This document shows positions 8,889 to 17,774 of a stretch of 64,000 nt of DNA, in pieces (position 1 is the stretch's first letter; each line of letters starts with the position of its first letter). Both the position numbers and the translations under genes were made by a program. The notes below the pieces were generated by a model. It did not search any database. It had not been told where the DNA came from and saw only the letters and a list, made by a program, of their open reading frames with translations. Source of the DNA: Propionivibrio limicola. GTDB lineage: Bacteria > Pseudomonadota > Gammaproteobacteria > Burkholderiales > Rhodocyclaceae. Where the stretch lies: NCBI RefSeq assembly GCF_009469695.1, contig NZ_SSSR01000010.1, positions 1 through 64,000 on the forward strand. The letters run 5' to 3'.

Positions 8889-10400
8889 TCAATCGTCCTC
8901 GACGAAGACCTCTTCGCGTTTCTTGCGCAGCGCCGGCAGCATCAGCGTCACCATGATCAGCGCGGCAAGCGTCAGCATCGTGGCGCTGATCGGCCGTGCG
9001 ATCAGCACCATCGGGTTTCCCTTCGATAACAGCAGCGCGCGGCGCAGGAATTCTTCCATCATCGGGCCAAGAATGAAGCCTAGCAGCATCGGCGCCGGCT
9101 CGCATTCGAGCTTGCGGAAGAGGTAGCCGGCGAGTCCGAAGAGCGCCATGAAGTAAACGTCGAACGACGTGTTGGCCAGACTGAAAGCGCCGATGCAGCA
9201 GAACACCAGGATCACCGGGAAAAGCAGGTGGTAGGGCACTGAAATCATCTTCACCCAGAGCCCGATCAGCGGCAGGTTGAGAATCACCAGCATCACGTTG
9301 CCAATCCACATCGACGCCACGAGTCCCCAGAACAGCGCAGGTTGCTCGACCATCACCGACGGGCCGGGCTGGATTCCCTGGATGATCATCGCACCGATCA
9401 TCAAGGCCATGACCGGGTTCGACGGAATGCCGAGTGTCAGCATCGGAATGAACGACGCTTGCGCACCGGCGTTGTTGGCCGCCTCCGGCGCGGCGACGCC
9501 TTCGATCGCACCCTTGCCGAAATTGGCCGAGTTTTTCGATACCTTTTTTTCCAGGGCGTAGGCGGCAAACGACGAGAGCATGGCACCGCCGCCGGGCAGA
9601 ATGCCCAGAATCGACCCGAGCATCGTCCCGCGCAACACCGGCGCGGCGATCGCTTTGAAATCCTCCTTGTTGAGCATTAAGCCGGTGACCTTCTTGACCA
9701 GCAGGCTGCGCTCGGTTTCGTTCTGCAGGTTGCTGATGATTTCGCCAAGACCAAAGACACCCATCGCGACGACAACGAAGTTGATGCCGTCGATTAATTC
9801 GGGAATATCGAAGCTGTAGCGAGCGACGCCGGAATTGACGTCGGTGCCGACAATGCCGAGCAGCAGGCCGAGGACAATCATGCCGAGCGCGTGAATTAGC
9901 GAGCCGCGGGCCAGAGCCATCGAAGCTACGAGGCCGAGGACCATCAGCGAGAAATACTCGGCGGATCCGAATTTGAGCGCGATTTCTGCGAGCGGAGGCG
10001 AGAACAACGCGATCATGATAGTCGTCACCGTGCCGGCAAAAAACGACGCCAGCGCAGCCGTCACTAGAGCCTTGCCAGCGCGGCCGTTCTTGGCCATTTC
10101 GTGGCCGTCGAGCGCAGTCACGACCGACGACGATTCACCGGGCAGATTGATCAGGATCGCCGTCGTCGATCCGCCGTACTGCGCGCCGTAGAAAATGCCA
10201 GCGAGCATGATCAGGGATGACACCGGCGGCAGGCCAAAGGTGATCGGCAGCAACATGGCGATCGTCGCGACGGGGCCGAGGCCAGGCAGGACGCCAATCG
10301 CCGTGCCGAGAATGACGCCGGTAAGGCAATAGAAGAGGTTGATGAAGCTGCCGGCGGTTTGCAGTCCCAGCCAAAGGTTGGCAAAGAGGTTGGCGTCCAT
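8889..10400 (-). CDS. tctA: Tripartite tricarboxylate transporter large permease TctA
   Basis: Large membrane subunit (503 aa) of a TctABC-type secondary transporter that imports a carboxylate using an ion gradient. The family signatures are all visible: GVLPGLGPVATIAMLLP near residue 39, FYGAQYGGSTTAILINLPGE near 70, the GILPGGGAMLSSFAAYALEK repeat near 267, and EAANNAGAQASFIPMLTLG near 312. About 11-12 hydrophobic segments are spread along the chain, and the C-terminus is charged and cytosolic. It follows tctB by 12 nt on the same strand, so the two are an operon. No tctC is immediately adjacent; the nearest Bug gene is at 3581-4630, with an IS110 relic in between. Confidence 0.95.
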   Translation of the reverse strand: MDANLFANLWLGLQTAGSFINLFYCLTGVILGTAIGVLPGLGPVATIAMLLPITFGLPPVSSLIMLAGIFYGAQYGGSTTAILINLPGESSSVVTALDGHEMAKNGRAGKALVTAALASFFAGTVTTIMIALFSPPLAEIALKFGSAEYFSLMVLGLVASMALARGSLIHALGMIVLGLLLGIVGTDVNSGVARYSFDIPELIDGINFVVVAMGVFGLGEIISNLQNETERSLLVKKVTGLMLNKEDFKAIAAPVLRGTMLGSILGILPGGGAMLSSFAAYALEKKVSKNSANFGKGAIEGVAAPEAANNAGAQASFIPMLTLGIPSNPVMALMIGAMIIQGIQPGPSVMVEQPALFWGLVASMWIGNVMLVILNLPLIGLWVKMISVPYHLLFPVILVFCCIGAFSLANTSFDVYFMALFGLAGYLFRKLECEPAPMLLGFILGPMMEEFLRRALLLSKGNPMVLIARPISATMLTLAALIMVTLMLPALRKKREEVFVEDD

Positions 10401-10412
10401 GTCGTTTTATCA

Positions 10413-10877
10413 TTAGCCGCCGAACCACGAACCGAGTAGGGGCATCGGCAGCCCCAGCCCCGTGACGAAGACAAGGACGCAGAAGACGATCAATCCGAGC
10501 GCCATGAACACGACCTGCCATTCGAAACGGAACCTCGAACTCGCCGGCGCGCTGCCCATGATCAGCACGAGCAGCGCGACGATCAGCCCGGCGCGCGTGA
10601 GCAGTACGCCGAACGCCAGCGTCGATGCGGTGATGACCAGCGCCGGCTTCCAGGCAAAGGCACCGAGCGGCACGCCTGGCCGAGTCACGCCGCGAAGTAC
10701 TGCGAGCAAGCCGAGAAGCATTAGCAGTCCCGACAACATGGTCGGAAAATAACCGGCGCCCATGCGACTCGCCGACCCGAACGAATAATCACGGGCTATC
10801 CAGTACGCGATCGCACCAAAGCTAAGATAAGCGACGCCCTTCCAGAAATCCTTCGGGCCCTTGATCACAGATGACAA
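10413..10877 (-). CDS. tctB: Tripartite tricarboxylate transporter small permease TctB
   Basis: Small membrane subunit of the Tct transporter, about 154 aa. The family start (V)IKGPKDFWKGVAYLSFG is visible, followed by the RMGAGYFPTMLSG motif and four predicted membrane helices. I place the start at TTG 10877 because AAGGAG lies 7 nt upstream. A longer reading to 10970 would cross that ribosome site and add a non-hydrophobic tail not seen in the family. It lies 12 nt upstream of tctA, in the same operon. Confidence 0.88.
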   Translation of the reverse strand: MSSVIKGPKDFWKGVAYLSFGAIAYWIARDYSFGSASRMGAGYFPTMLSGLLMLLGLLAVLRGVTRPGVPLGAFAWKPALVITASTLAFGVLLTRAGLIVALLVLIMGSAPASSRFRFEWQVVFMALGLIVFCVLVFVTGLGLPMPLLGSWFGG

Positions 10878-11689
10878 AAAAGTTCTCCTTGGTTCTAAAG
10901 GGCGTTGGAAGTCGTTGCAGCCGAAATTACCGATAGCATCGTTCGCAACACTGGAACCGACCCGAAACACATCTATGTAATTTTTGAAGACGTTGCGCCT
11001 TCAGACAGGGCTGGCGGCGGTCAACTGTTCGGGGAGGGGTGAACCTTTCGACCATAACGGCAGTTCTGACCACCAAACCGACATGACGCTGACGCCTTGA
11101 AATGTGGGCTTTGGATCAATCCGGCCGATGGCAGAACACTCGGAGCCACCATTGCTGATCGCTTCGGCCTAACACCGCGCGTAGTAATTTTCCTCTAGAT
11201 GAAGAGATAATTTTAGCAGGACGTTTGAAAGGGCAGCTGACACCCCTTCTAAATAAATCTCAACCACCTAGATCTTTCATGCAGACAGAAATACAGGTAC
11301 CTGAAATTGTAAGGATGGCCAAAGACTTTAGCGTGAAAGAACCGAGGTTAACCGGGGCGTTGCTGCCCGAGTTTGGCACGAGACCCAAGGTCGGCTTTGG
11401 CCGAACAGTTCGCATAAGGCATCCGGCAGGATTTTGGGCAGAGCGGTCGTACGAATGACTTGCGCTATGGCGAGGCGACCGGCCGCTTCTGGCCGACAAC
11501 AGCCCAACCATGCTTTATGCCGACAGGTTGATCAAAGCGTCCGATTGATATGGTCTGGTTCGATAAGAATGACTAGGCAGGCCCGATGCAATTGGCCGGT
11601 CAACTGAAAAGAGATTCCGCAGCGGCTTACAATAGTTTCCCCAAATCATGCCCGTGCGGCTATTTGACCCACTACTTTCCGCACCTCAA
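10878..11689. other. Long intergenic region upstream of tctBA and ETF-QO
   Basis: About 800 bp between divergent genes with no supported CDS; a 77-codon frame at 11225-11458 matches nothing I know. It contains GGCCG-type palindromic scraps similar in flavour to 3164-3580, for example GGCCGCTTCTGGCC near 11480-11493, and AT-richer patches such as 11187-11275 where promoters may lie. Confidence 0.4.
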
Positions 11690-13336
11690 ATGACGACAGA
11701 ACGCGAATCGATGGACTACGACGTGGTGATTGTTGGCGGCGGCCCGGCCGGGCTGTCGGCGGCGATCCGGCTAAAACAACTGGCCGGCTTGGCAGGCAAG
11801 GAAATCAGCGTCTGCCTGATTGAAAAAAGCGCGGAAATCGGCGGTCACATTCTCTCCGGCACGGTGATGGACCCGCGTGCACTCGATGCGTTACTGCCCG
11901 ATTGGCGCCAAGCGGCGCCAGGCATTGTTCCGGTCTCCAACGAACGCTTCCTGATCCTTGGCGAACGGCAGAGTTTCGAAATTCCCCATGCGTTGTTGCC
12001 CGGTTGTTTCCATAACGAGGGCAATGTCGTCCTGAGCCTCGCCAATCTCTGCCGCTGGCTCGAGTCACAGGCCGAAGCGCTTGGCGTCGAGATTTACCCG
12101 GGATTCGCCGGAGCCGACGTGCTCTATGACGAGGATGGCGCAGTCAAGGGCGTCGTGACCGGCGACATGGGACTGGACAAGGCCGGCCAGCCGGGGCCGG
12201 CCTTCCAGGCGGGAATGGAATTGCACGCCCGTTACACCCTGTTTGCCGAAGGCTCGCGCGGCCATCTCGGCAAGCAAATCGAAGAACGTTTCGGACTCCG
12301 TGAAAACGCCGATCCGCAAGTCTACGGCCTTGGCATCAAGGAAATCTGGGAAATTTCCCCGGAAAAGCACCAACCGGGGCTCGTCCTTCACACCGCCGGC
12401 TGGCCGCTCGACAACGCCACCTACGGCGGCGGCTTCCTCTACCACATGGCGGACAATCAGATCGCCGTTGGCTTCGTCACCGGGCTTGGCTACAGCGATC
12501 CGTATCTTTCGCCCTTCGAAGAATTCCAGCGCTTCAAGACGCATCCAGCTATCCGGGGCTTCCTCGAAGGCGGCCTGCGGATCGCCTACGGCGCGCGCTC
12601 GATCACGGCGGGCGGCCTGCAATCCCTGCCCAGGCTGACATTCCCTGGCGGCACGTTGGTCGGTGACGACGCCGGTTTCCTCAACGCCGCCCGCACCAAG
12701 GGCTCGCACGGTGCCATCGAGTCCGGGAAACTGGCCGCCGACGCGTGCTTTGCGGCGCTCGAAGCCGGCCGGCAACGCGACGAGTTAGCAGCTTACCCGG
12801 CCGCATTCCGGCAAAGCGCGCTTTACGACGAGCTCTACCGCGCGCGCAACTTCAAGCCGTGGCTGAGCAGAGGGTTACGACTAGGCGGCCTGATGTTCGG
12901 TATCGAGCAGTGGCTATTCAACGGCAAGGCACCGTGGACGCTGCGCCATGCGGTGCCGGATCACCTGAAACTGAAGCCGGCCGCCGCTTGCCAGCCGATC
13001 GATTATCCGAAACCGGATGGCGCCATCACCTTCGACCGCCTCTCGTCGGTCTATCTCTCGAACACCCACCACGAGGAAAACCAGCCGTGTCACTTGAAGC
13101 TGAAAGATGCTTCGGTGCCGATCACGGTTAATCTGGCGCGATACGATGCCCCCGAGCAGCGCTACTGCCCGGCCGGCGTGTATGAGATCGTGCGCGATGA
13201 GAACGACGAGCCCAGATTACAGATCAACGCCGCCAACTGCGTCCACTGCAAGACCTGCGACATCAAGGACCCGACGCAGAACATCGTCTGGGTACCGCCG
13301 CAGGGCGGCGAGGGGCCTAATTACGCGACAATGTGA
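11690..13336 (+). CDS. Electron transfer flavoprotein-ubiquinone oxidoreductase
   Basis: ETF-QO (548 aa) passes electrons from reduced electron-transfer flavoprotein to ubiquinone at the inner membrane, using FAD and one [4Fe-4S] cluster. The N-terminal FAD Rossmann motif is DVVIVGGGPAGLSAAIRLKQ. Family blocks include EKSAEIGGHILSG, NEGNVVLSL and GDDAGFLNAARTKGSHGAIE. The C-terminal ferredoxin-like part carries the four cluster cysteines: RYCPAGVYE and CVHCKTCDIKDP. I choose ATG 11690, giving MTTERESMDYDVV, because related proteins begin with a similar RESM-x-YDVV segment; ATG 11711 is the alternative. It converges with etfA, its electron donor's gene. It serves acyl-CoA dehydrogenases. Confidence 0.96.
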   Translation: MTTERESMDYDVVIVGGGPAGLSAAIRLKQLAGLAGKEISVCLIEKSAEIGGHILSGTVMDPRALDALLPDWRQAAPGIVPVSNERFLILGERQSFEIPHALLPGCFHNEGNVVLSLANLCRWLESQAEALGVEIYPGFAGADVLYDEDGAVKGVVTGDMGLDKAGQPGPAFQAGMELHARYTLFAEGSRGHLGKQIEERFGLRENADPQVYGLGIKEIWEISPEKHQPGLVLHTAGWPLDNATYGGGFLYHMADNQIAVGFVTGLGYSDPYLSPFEEFQRFKTHPAIRGFLEGGLRIAYGARSITAGGLQSLPRLTFPGGTLVGDDAGFLNAARTKGSHGAIESGKLAADACFAALEAGRQRDELAAYPAAFRQSALYDELYRARNFKPWLSRGLRLGGLMFGIEQWLFNGKAPWTLRHAVPDHLKLKPAAACQPIDYPKPDGAITFDRLSSVYLSNTHHEENQPCHLKLKDASVPITVNLARYDAPEQRYCPAGVYEIVRDENDEPRLQINAANCVHCKTCDIKDPTQNIVWVPPQGGEGPNYATM

Positions 13337-13376
13337 ACAACCCCGGTGGACTACACACAATATCTGCCAGCAAGTC

Positions 13377-13385
13377 TGTGGATAA
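13377..13385 (-). promoter_or_regulatory. Consensus DnaA-box 9-mer
   Basis: TGTGGATAA here is the exact complement of the DnaA consensus TTATCCACA. It lies alone in the 136-bp gap between the converging ETF-QO and etfA genes, which also contains the weak inverted repeat GTGGGctaaCCCAC. A single box is probably a chance or titration site. Confidence 0.4.
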
Positions 13386-13472
13386 ACGCTGGAAAGGTGG
13401 GCTAACCCACTCTACGAAAAGGCTTTTGCAAGACTGCTGAAAAAACAGGCAGCCTTGCACCAATCGGGCCGT

Positions 13473-14420
13473 TCAACCTGCTTTTTCCGTCAACTCCGGC
13501 AGTAGCTGCGACACGTCGCCCACGAGCCCGAAATCCGCGACCTGAAAGATCGGCGCTTCGGGATCCTTGTTGATGGCGACGATGACGCGACTGTCCTTCA
13601 TGCCGGCGACGTGCTGAATGGCGCCGGAAATGCCGGCGGCGATATACAACTGCGGCGCGACGATCTGGCCCGTCTGGCCGATCTGCAAGTCGTTCGGGAC
13701 AAAACCGCCATCGACAGCGGCACGGCTCGCGCCAATTGCTGCGCCAAGCTTGTCGGCGAGGGGAACGAGCAAGCGCTCGAAATTCTCCTTGCTGCCCAGA
13801 CCGCGCCCGCCGGCGACTACCGTCTTCGCGGACGCCAGTTCCGGCCGGGCCGAAGCGGTAAGGTCGCGTCCAGTGACACGGCTGCGCGTATCGGCCGGAG
13901 GAACGGAAATCGTCTCAAGACTCGCTGGAGCAGCGCTGGTTTCACTGAGCGTTCCGGCAAATGCCGTCGGCCGCACGGTGATGACCTTGATCGGGTCGGT
14001 CGAGCGCACCGTCGCCAACGCATTGCCGGCGTAGATCGGGTGCACGAAAGTCTCCGCATCAACGATTTCGACGACGTCCGATACCGGCGCGACATCGAGT
14101 TTGGCGGCGACGCGGGGGAGGGCGCTTTTTCCGGTCGACGTAGCCGGCGCCAGCACATGGCTATAGGCGTTGCGGGCGAGCACGGAGAGGATAACCGCCG
14201 TCAGGTCTTCGGCCGTCGGCGTGGCGAGATGCGTGGCATCGCCGACGAGAACGCGAGAAACGCCGGCGAGACGCGTGGCTGATTCGGCGATGCGTCGGCA
14301 GTCCGTGCCGACAATCAGGAGATGAATATCGCCGCCCAGTCGGCGAGCGGCGGCCAGCGCGCTGAGGGTGGCCGGTGTCAGTGCGTCCGCGTGATGTTCG
14401 GCCAGAACGAGCAGGTTCAT
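13473..14420 (-). CDS. etfA: Electron transfer flavoprotein subunit alpha
   Basis: EtfA (315 aa) binds the redox-active FAD of the soluble ETF heterodimer that collects electrons from acyl-CoA and related dehydrogenases. The C-terminal FAD domain shows the hallmark GGRGLGSKENFERLL, then GASRAAVDGGFVPNDLQIGQTGQIVAP and ISGAIQHVAGMKDSRVIVAINKDPEAPIFQVADFGLVGD-type sequence in shortened runs. The N-terminal domain begins MNLLVLAEH. ATG 14420 overlaps the etfB stop by 4 nt (ATGA), so the two are translationally coupled. It converges with ETF-QO. Confidence 0.97.
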   Translation of the reverse strand: MNLLVLAEHHADALTPATLSALAAARRLGGDIHLLIVGTDCRRIAESATRLAGVSRVLVGDATHLATPTAEDLTAVILSVLARNAYSHVLAPATSTGKSALPRVAAKLDVAPVSDVVEIVDAETFVHPIYAGNALATVRSTDPIKVITVRPTAFAGTLSETSAAPASLETISVPPADTRSRVTGRDLTASARPELASAKTVVAGGRGLGSKENFERLLVPLADKLGAAIGASRAAVDGGFVPNDLQIGQTGQIVAPQLYIAAGISGAIQHVAGMKDSRVIVAINKDPEAPIFQVADFGLVGDVSQLLPELTEKAG

Positions 14421-15178
14421 GCGAAAACTCCTTTTTCCTTCAAGCGGGCGACCAGTTCGCCGACGCTGGCGAGAATTTCTCCCCGCGCGCGTGGCGCTGG
14501 CTCGCTGACCTTGAGGATGTGCAGGCGCGGCGCGATATCGACGCCGAGTGATTCCGGCGTCAGCGTCTCAATGGGTTTCTTCCGAGCTTTCATCAGGTTG
14601 GGCAGCGTGACGTAGCGCGGTTCGTTGAGCCGCAGGTCGACGGTGACGACGGCCGGCAGATCGACCCGCAGACGTTCGAGGCCGCCGTCGATTTCGCGGG
14701 TAAGGGTAAGCAGCCCCGGTGCCGCTTCGATCGCCGAGACGGCCGTCGCCTGCGGCCAGTCGAGGCGGGCGGCGAGCATCTGGCCGGTCTGGTGGGCATC
14801 GTCGTCGATGGCTTGCTTGCCGCACAGGACGAGTTGCGGCGCTTCGCGGTCACAGACGGCGCGCAGGAGCTTGGCGACGGCGAGCGGTTGCAGATTCTTC
14901 TCGGCATCCGCGGAGATTTCGATCAGGATCGCCCGGTCGCCCCCCATGGCGAGCGCGGTACGCAGCGTGTCCTGACAGGCGGCGACCCCGGCCGAAACGA
15001 CCACGACTTCGCTGACGATTCCGGCTTCCTTGAGGCTCACGGCGGCTTCGACGGCGATTTCATCGAACGGGTTCATCGACATCTTGAGGCCAGCCGTTTC
15101 CACGCCGCTGCCGTCGCTCTTTACATGCACGCGAATGTGGTAATCCACCACTCGCTTTACGGGAACCACTACTTTCAA
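14417..15178 (-). CDS. etfB: Electron transfer flavoprotein subunit beta
   Basis: EtfB (253 aa) is the AMP-binding partner of EtfA. The mature start (L/M)KVVVPVKRVVDYHIRV matches the family. KMSMNPFDEIAVEAAVSLKE and the signature region around VDLPAVVTVDLRLNEPRY are visible. I use TTG 15178 because AAAGGA lies 6-8 nt upstream and the family begins exactly there; an ATG at 15229 would add 17 unmatched residues. It is 110 bp downstream of cobT on the same strand, so cobT-etfB-etfA could form a transcript under the cobalamin riboswitch. The spacer holds a 9-bp inverted repeat, GGAAGGCGT/ACGCCTTCC, with a long loop. Confidence 0.95.
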   Translation of the reverse strand: MKVVVPVKRVVDYHIRVHVKSDGSGVETAGLKMSMNPFDEIAVEAAVSLKEAGIVSEVVVVSAGVAACQDTLRTALAMGGDRAILIEISADAEKNLQPLAVAKLLRAVCDREAPQLVLCGKQAIDDDAHQTGQMLAARLDWPQATAVSAIEAAPGLLTLTREIDGGLERLRVDLPAVVTVDLRLNEPRYVTLPNLMKARKKPIETLTPESLGVDIAPRLHILKVSEPAPRARGEILASVGELVARLKEKGVFA

Positions 15179-15288
15179 TCGGAATTCCTTTGCCAGTTTC
15201 GGTGTTGCCAGAAGGTTGGAAGGCGTCAATCAGCACGCCGGAAGAGTCGAAATCTACCGTAATCAACGCCTTCCTGACCACAATACCG

Positions 15289-16425
15289 TCACCGGATCTT
15301 CTTGCTGACCCCCGCCGATTCAAAGCTGGCCATTTCGTTCATGAAGGCCATCGCCGCGCAGAGCAGCGGATAGGCGACCATGGCGCCGGTGCCTTCGCCA
15401 AGCCGCATGCCGATATCGAGAATCGGATCGGCGTTGAGCGCCTTCAATTGCACGATATGCCCGGCCTCGGCCGACTTGTGGCAGAAGATCACGTAGTCGA
15501 GCACGTTCGGTTCGATGCGCGCAGCGGCCAGCAGAGCCGAGGTAGCGATCACGCCATCGGCCATGATGGTGATACCGGCCTCGGCCGCCGCCAGATAGGC
15601 GCCGGTCATCATGACGATCTCGAAACCGCCGAATTCGGTCAGGACGGTCATCACATCGGCGTTGGCGGGCAAGTTGGCGCGATCGATCGCCTGCTGCATC
15701 AGGGCACGCTTGTGGGCCAGGCCGGCGTCGTCGATGCCCGTGCCGCGCCCGACGCATTCGACGAGCGGCGCGCCGGTCAGCAGATGCGTAATCAGCGATG
15801 CCGATCCCGTGTTGCCGATACCTTTTTCGCCGAGTCCGAGAATGTTGCAGCCTTGGGCGATGGCGTCGCGGGCAAAGTCGGCGCCATGCGCCAATGCCAG
15901 TTCGCACTGCGCCCGCGTCATGGCGGGTTCGACGAGATAGTTGCGCGTACCGGTCGGCGAAATCTTGGCGTTGATCAGCCCTTCGCGTTCGCCGAAATCG
16001 TGCGCAACGCCGGCATCGACAACGACCATCTTCAAACCGTTCAGGCGCGAGAAAACATTGGCGCCCGCGCCGCCTTGCAGATAGTTTTCCACCATCTGCC
16101 AGCTGACGTCCTGCGGGTAAGCCGAAATCCCCGCCTTGGCCGCGCCATGGTCGCCGGCGAAGATCAGCATGTGGGGATTGGTGAAGATCGGGGAGAGCGT
16201 GTTCTGGATTCGCCCGACCTTGAACGCAATTTTCTCCAGAAGCCCGAGCGAACCGAGCGGCTTTGTCTTGTTGTCGATCTTGTCCTGAAGCGCGCCGTCG
16301 AGCGAGTCGCTGACGGCTTTGATGGAAAATTTCGGGGCGGCGGCGTAGCCAGTCGATGGTTGGCCAATATCTCCGGCGATCAGCAAATTGTCGGGGGCGG
16401 TCTGGGCAAGCGTGGCTCGGAACAT
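15289..16425 (-). CDS. cobT: Nicotinate-nucleotide-dimethylbenzimidazole phosphoribosyltransferase CobT
   Basis: CobT (378 aa) makes alpha-ribazole phosphate from dimethylbenzimidazole and nicotinate mononucleotide for the lower loop of cobalamin. Family blocks: DNKTKPLGSLGLLE near residue 50, FAGDHG, AYPQDVSWQMV, the GEKGIGNT loop, DGVIATSALLAA, and near the C-terminus the LGEGTGAM motif with the catalytic Glu. ATG 16425 is chosen because GAGGAAAGGA precedes it, and upstream of that lies an intrinsic terminator, which cannot be coding. It is preceded by a cobalamin riboswitch, so it should be off when B12 is plentiful. No other cob genes are nearby. Confidence 0.96.
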   Translation of the reverse strand: MFRATLAQTAPDNLLIAGDIGQPSTGYAAAPKFSIKAVSDSLDGALQDKIDNKTKPLGSLGLLEKIAFKVGRIQNTLSPIFTNPHMLIFAGDHGAAKAGISAYPQDVSWQMVENYLQGGAGANVFSRLNGLKMVVVDAGVAHDFGEREGLINAKISPTGTRNYLVEPAMTRAQCELALAHGADFARDAIAQGCNILGLGEKGIGNTGSASLITHLLTGAPLVECVGRGTGIDDAGLAHKRALMQQAIDRANLPANADVMTVLTEFGGFEIVMMTGAYLAAAEAGITIMADGVIATSALLAAARIEPNVLDYVIFCHKSAEAGHIVQLKALNADPILDIGMRLGEGTGAMVAYPLLCAAMAFMNEMASFESAGVSKKIR

Positions 16426-16451
16426 GGTGGAATCCTTTCCTCGGGAAACAG

Positions 16452-16509
16452 AAAAAACAAAAAGGGCTCCGGCTGACGGCACGCTTGCGCATGCGGTCAG
16501 CCGGAGCCC
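16452..16509 (-). terminator. Riboswitch expression-platform terminator
   Basis: GGGCTCCGGCTGAC (16464-16477) pairs perfectly with GTCAGCCGGAGCCC (16496-16509). On the minus strand the stem is followed by a run of T broken by one G (16452-16463). This is a textbook intrinsic terminator between the cobalamin aptamer and the cobT ribosome site, 27 nt before the cobT start. Confidence 0.93.
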
Positions 16510-16524
16510 TTGCCAAAGCTCCGC

Positions 16525-16716
16525 TTCGGTTCGACACGTCTTCTGGCTACCGGATCAGCCGAACCGCCGCGCCTTCCCAACGGAGTGGGCTCCGTCAGTG
16601 GCTGGTTGTCTCAACCTTGCAGCGTTCGTCCCCGGATACAGCGGCGGGCCCGCCACGGATTTGCACCGTGTTCCGTTTTCGAACCAAATGGAGCGCGGAT
16701 TTTCCCTATGGCGCTG
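16525..16716 (-). promoter_or_regulatory. Cobalamin riboswitch aptamer
   Basis: Read on the minus strand, the region holds the conserved cobalamin-aptamer blocks in order: GGAACACGGTGCAAATCCG, a GGGCCCGCCGCTGT segment (J3/4 and P4 region), GCCACTG with a hairpin after it (B12 box), and finally GCCAGAAGACGTG. It lies just after the acuI stop (16730) and before a perfect terminator and cobT. Binding of adenosylcobalamin should favour termination. Boundaries are approximate. Confidence 0.9.
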
Positions 16717-16729
16717 ATTTCTGTCAAAT

Positions 16730-17716
16730 TCAGGCCGCGCCGACGCGAACGACCAGGCGCCCACGCACCTGGCCGTCGAGGAATTTTTGCGCCTGATCGA
16801 GCGCATCGGCCAGACCGATTTCCGTAGTCATGACGTCGAGTTTGGCCGGATCGAGATCGCGCTCAAGGCGTTTCCAGGCTTCCTCGCGCACGGCGAGCGG
16901 AGCCATCACGCTGTCGATGCCGCACAGCGTCACGCCACGCAGGATGAACGGGGCGACGGTGGACGGAAAATCCATGCCGCCAGCCAATCCACACGCGGCT
17001 ACCACGCCGCTGTAGCGCGTCGTCGCGCAGGCGTTGGCCAGCGTATGACTGCCGACGGTGTCGATGACGCCGGCCCAGCGTTCCTTGCCAAGGGCACGCC
17101 CCGGAGTAGCCAGCTCGGCGCGATCGATGATTGCGTGCGCGCCAAGGTTGGTCAGATAAGTCGATTCGGTCGGCCTTCCGGTTGAGGCCACAACGGTATA
17201 GCCGAGCTTGGCGAGGAGGGCGACCGCCACACTGCCAACGCCGCCAGCCGCGCCGGTGACGAGAATTTCGCCATCGCCCGGCTTCACGCCGTGCTTTTCC
17301 AGCGCCAGCACGCACAGCATGGCGGTATAGCCGGCCGTGCCGATGGCCATCGACTGGCGTGGCGTAAATCCAGCGGGCAGCCGCACCAGCCAGTCGCCGT
17401 TCAGCCGCGCCAGTTCGGCCAGCCCGCCACAGTGTGTTTCCCCGACACCCCAGCCATTCAGCACGACTTGATCACCTGCTTGCCAGCGCGGATGGCGCGA
17501 TTCGGTCACGGTTCCGACGAGGTCGATGCCGGGAATCATCGGAAAACGCCGAACCACCGGCGATTTTCCGGTGATCGCCAACGCATCCTTGTAGTTGAGC
17601 GTCGACCACGCCACCTGCACGGTGACATCGCCTTCCGGCAATACGGTCTCGTCAATCGACTGCAGATTGGCGCGGTAGCCCGACTCGTCTTTGTTGATCA
17701 GAATTCCTCGAAACAT
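16730..17716 (-). CDS. acuI: Acrylyl-CoA reductase (NADPH), AcuI/YhdH family
   Basis: Medium-chain dehydrogenase/reductase (328 aa) that reduces acrylyl-CoA to propionyl-CoA with NADPH, removing a toxic electrophile formed in DMSP or propionate metabolism. Family features: [28 protein letters not shown] near residues 38-65 (seen as consecutive short blocks), the [14 protein letters not shown] loop, the nucleotide motif [19 protein letters not shown], and the C-terminal [11 protein letters not shown]. It has no zinc-ligand pattern, as expected. It lies 59 bp downstream of the acuR-like gene on the same strand, with a TetR-type operator in between, as in known acuR-acuI loci. Its transcript could run into the cobT riboswitch; no terminator separates them. 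Confidence 0.93.
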   Translation of the reverse strand: MFRGILINKDESGYRANLQSIDETVLPEGDVTVQVAWSTLNYKDALAITGKSPVVRRFPMIPGIDLVGTVTESRHPRWQAGDQVVLNGWGVGETHCGGLAELARLNGDWLVRLPAGFTPRQSMAIGTAGYTAMLCVLALEKHGVKPGDGEILVTGAAGGVGSVAVALLAKLGYTVVASTGRPTESTYLTNLGAHAIIDRAELATPGRALGKERWAGVIDTVGSHTLANACATTRYSGVVAACGLAGGMDFPSTVAPFILRGVTLCGIDSVMAPLAVREEAWKRLERDLDPAKLDVMTTEIGLADALDQAQKFLDGQVRGRLVVRVGAA

Positions 17717-17743
17717 CTTTTTCTTCCTCTCGTTGTGATTATT

Positions 17744-17758
17744 TAGACCGGTCGTCTA
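17744..17758. promoter_or_regulatory. Putative AcuR operator
   Basis: TAGAC-CGGTC-GTCTA is a 5+5+5 dyad, also containing the GACCGGTC palindrome. It sits between the end of the TetR gene (17775) and the acuI start (17716), where a repressor of an internal acuI promoter would bind. TAGAC/GTCTA half-sites are common among TetR-family operators. Confidence 0.65.
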
Positions 17759-17774
17759 GAAATAACGAAAAATA

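Noticed and set aside
8847-9029. 60-codon plus-strand frame starting at a TTG after GGAGG (RGLKVYKCPCGGKS)
   Set aside because: It runs into the 3' end of tctA on the other strand and loses any pattern after 20 residues; treated as chance.
11225-11458. 77-codon frame in the ETF-QO upstream gap
   Set aside because: No recognisable family, no ribosome site and repeat-like surroundings.
15060-15323. 87-codon minus-strand frame across the cobT-etfB spacer
   Set aside because: Overlaps the ends of cobT and etfB in another frame; no family similarity.
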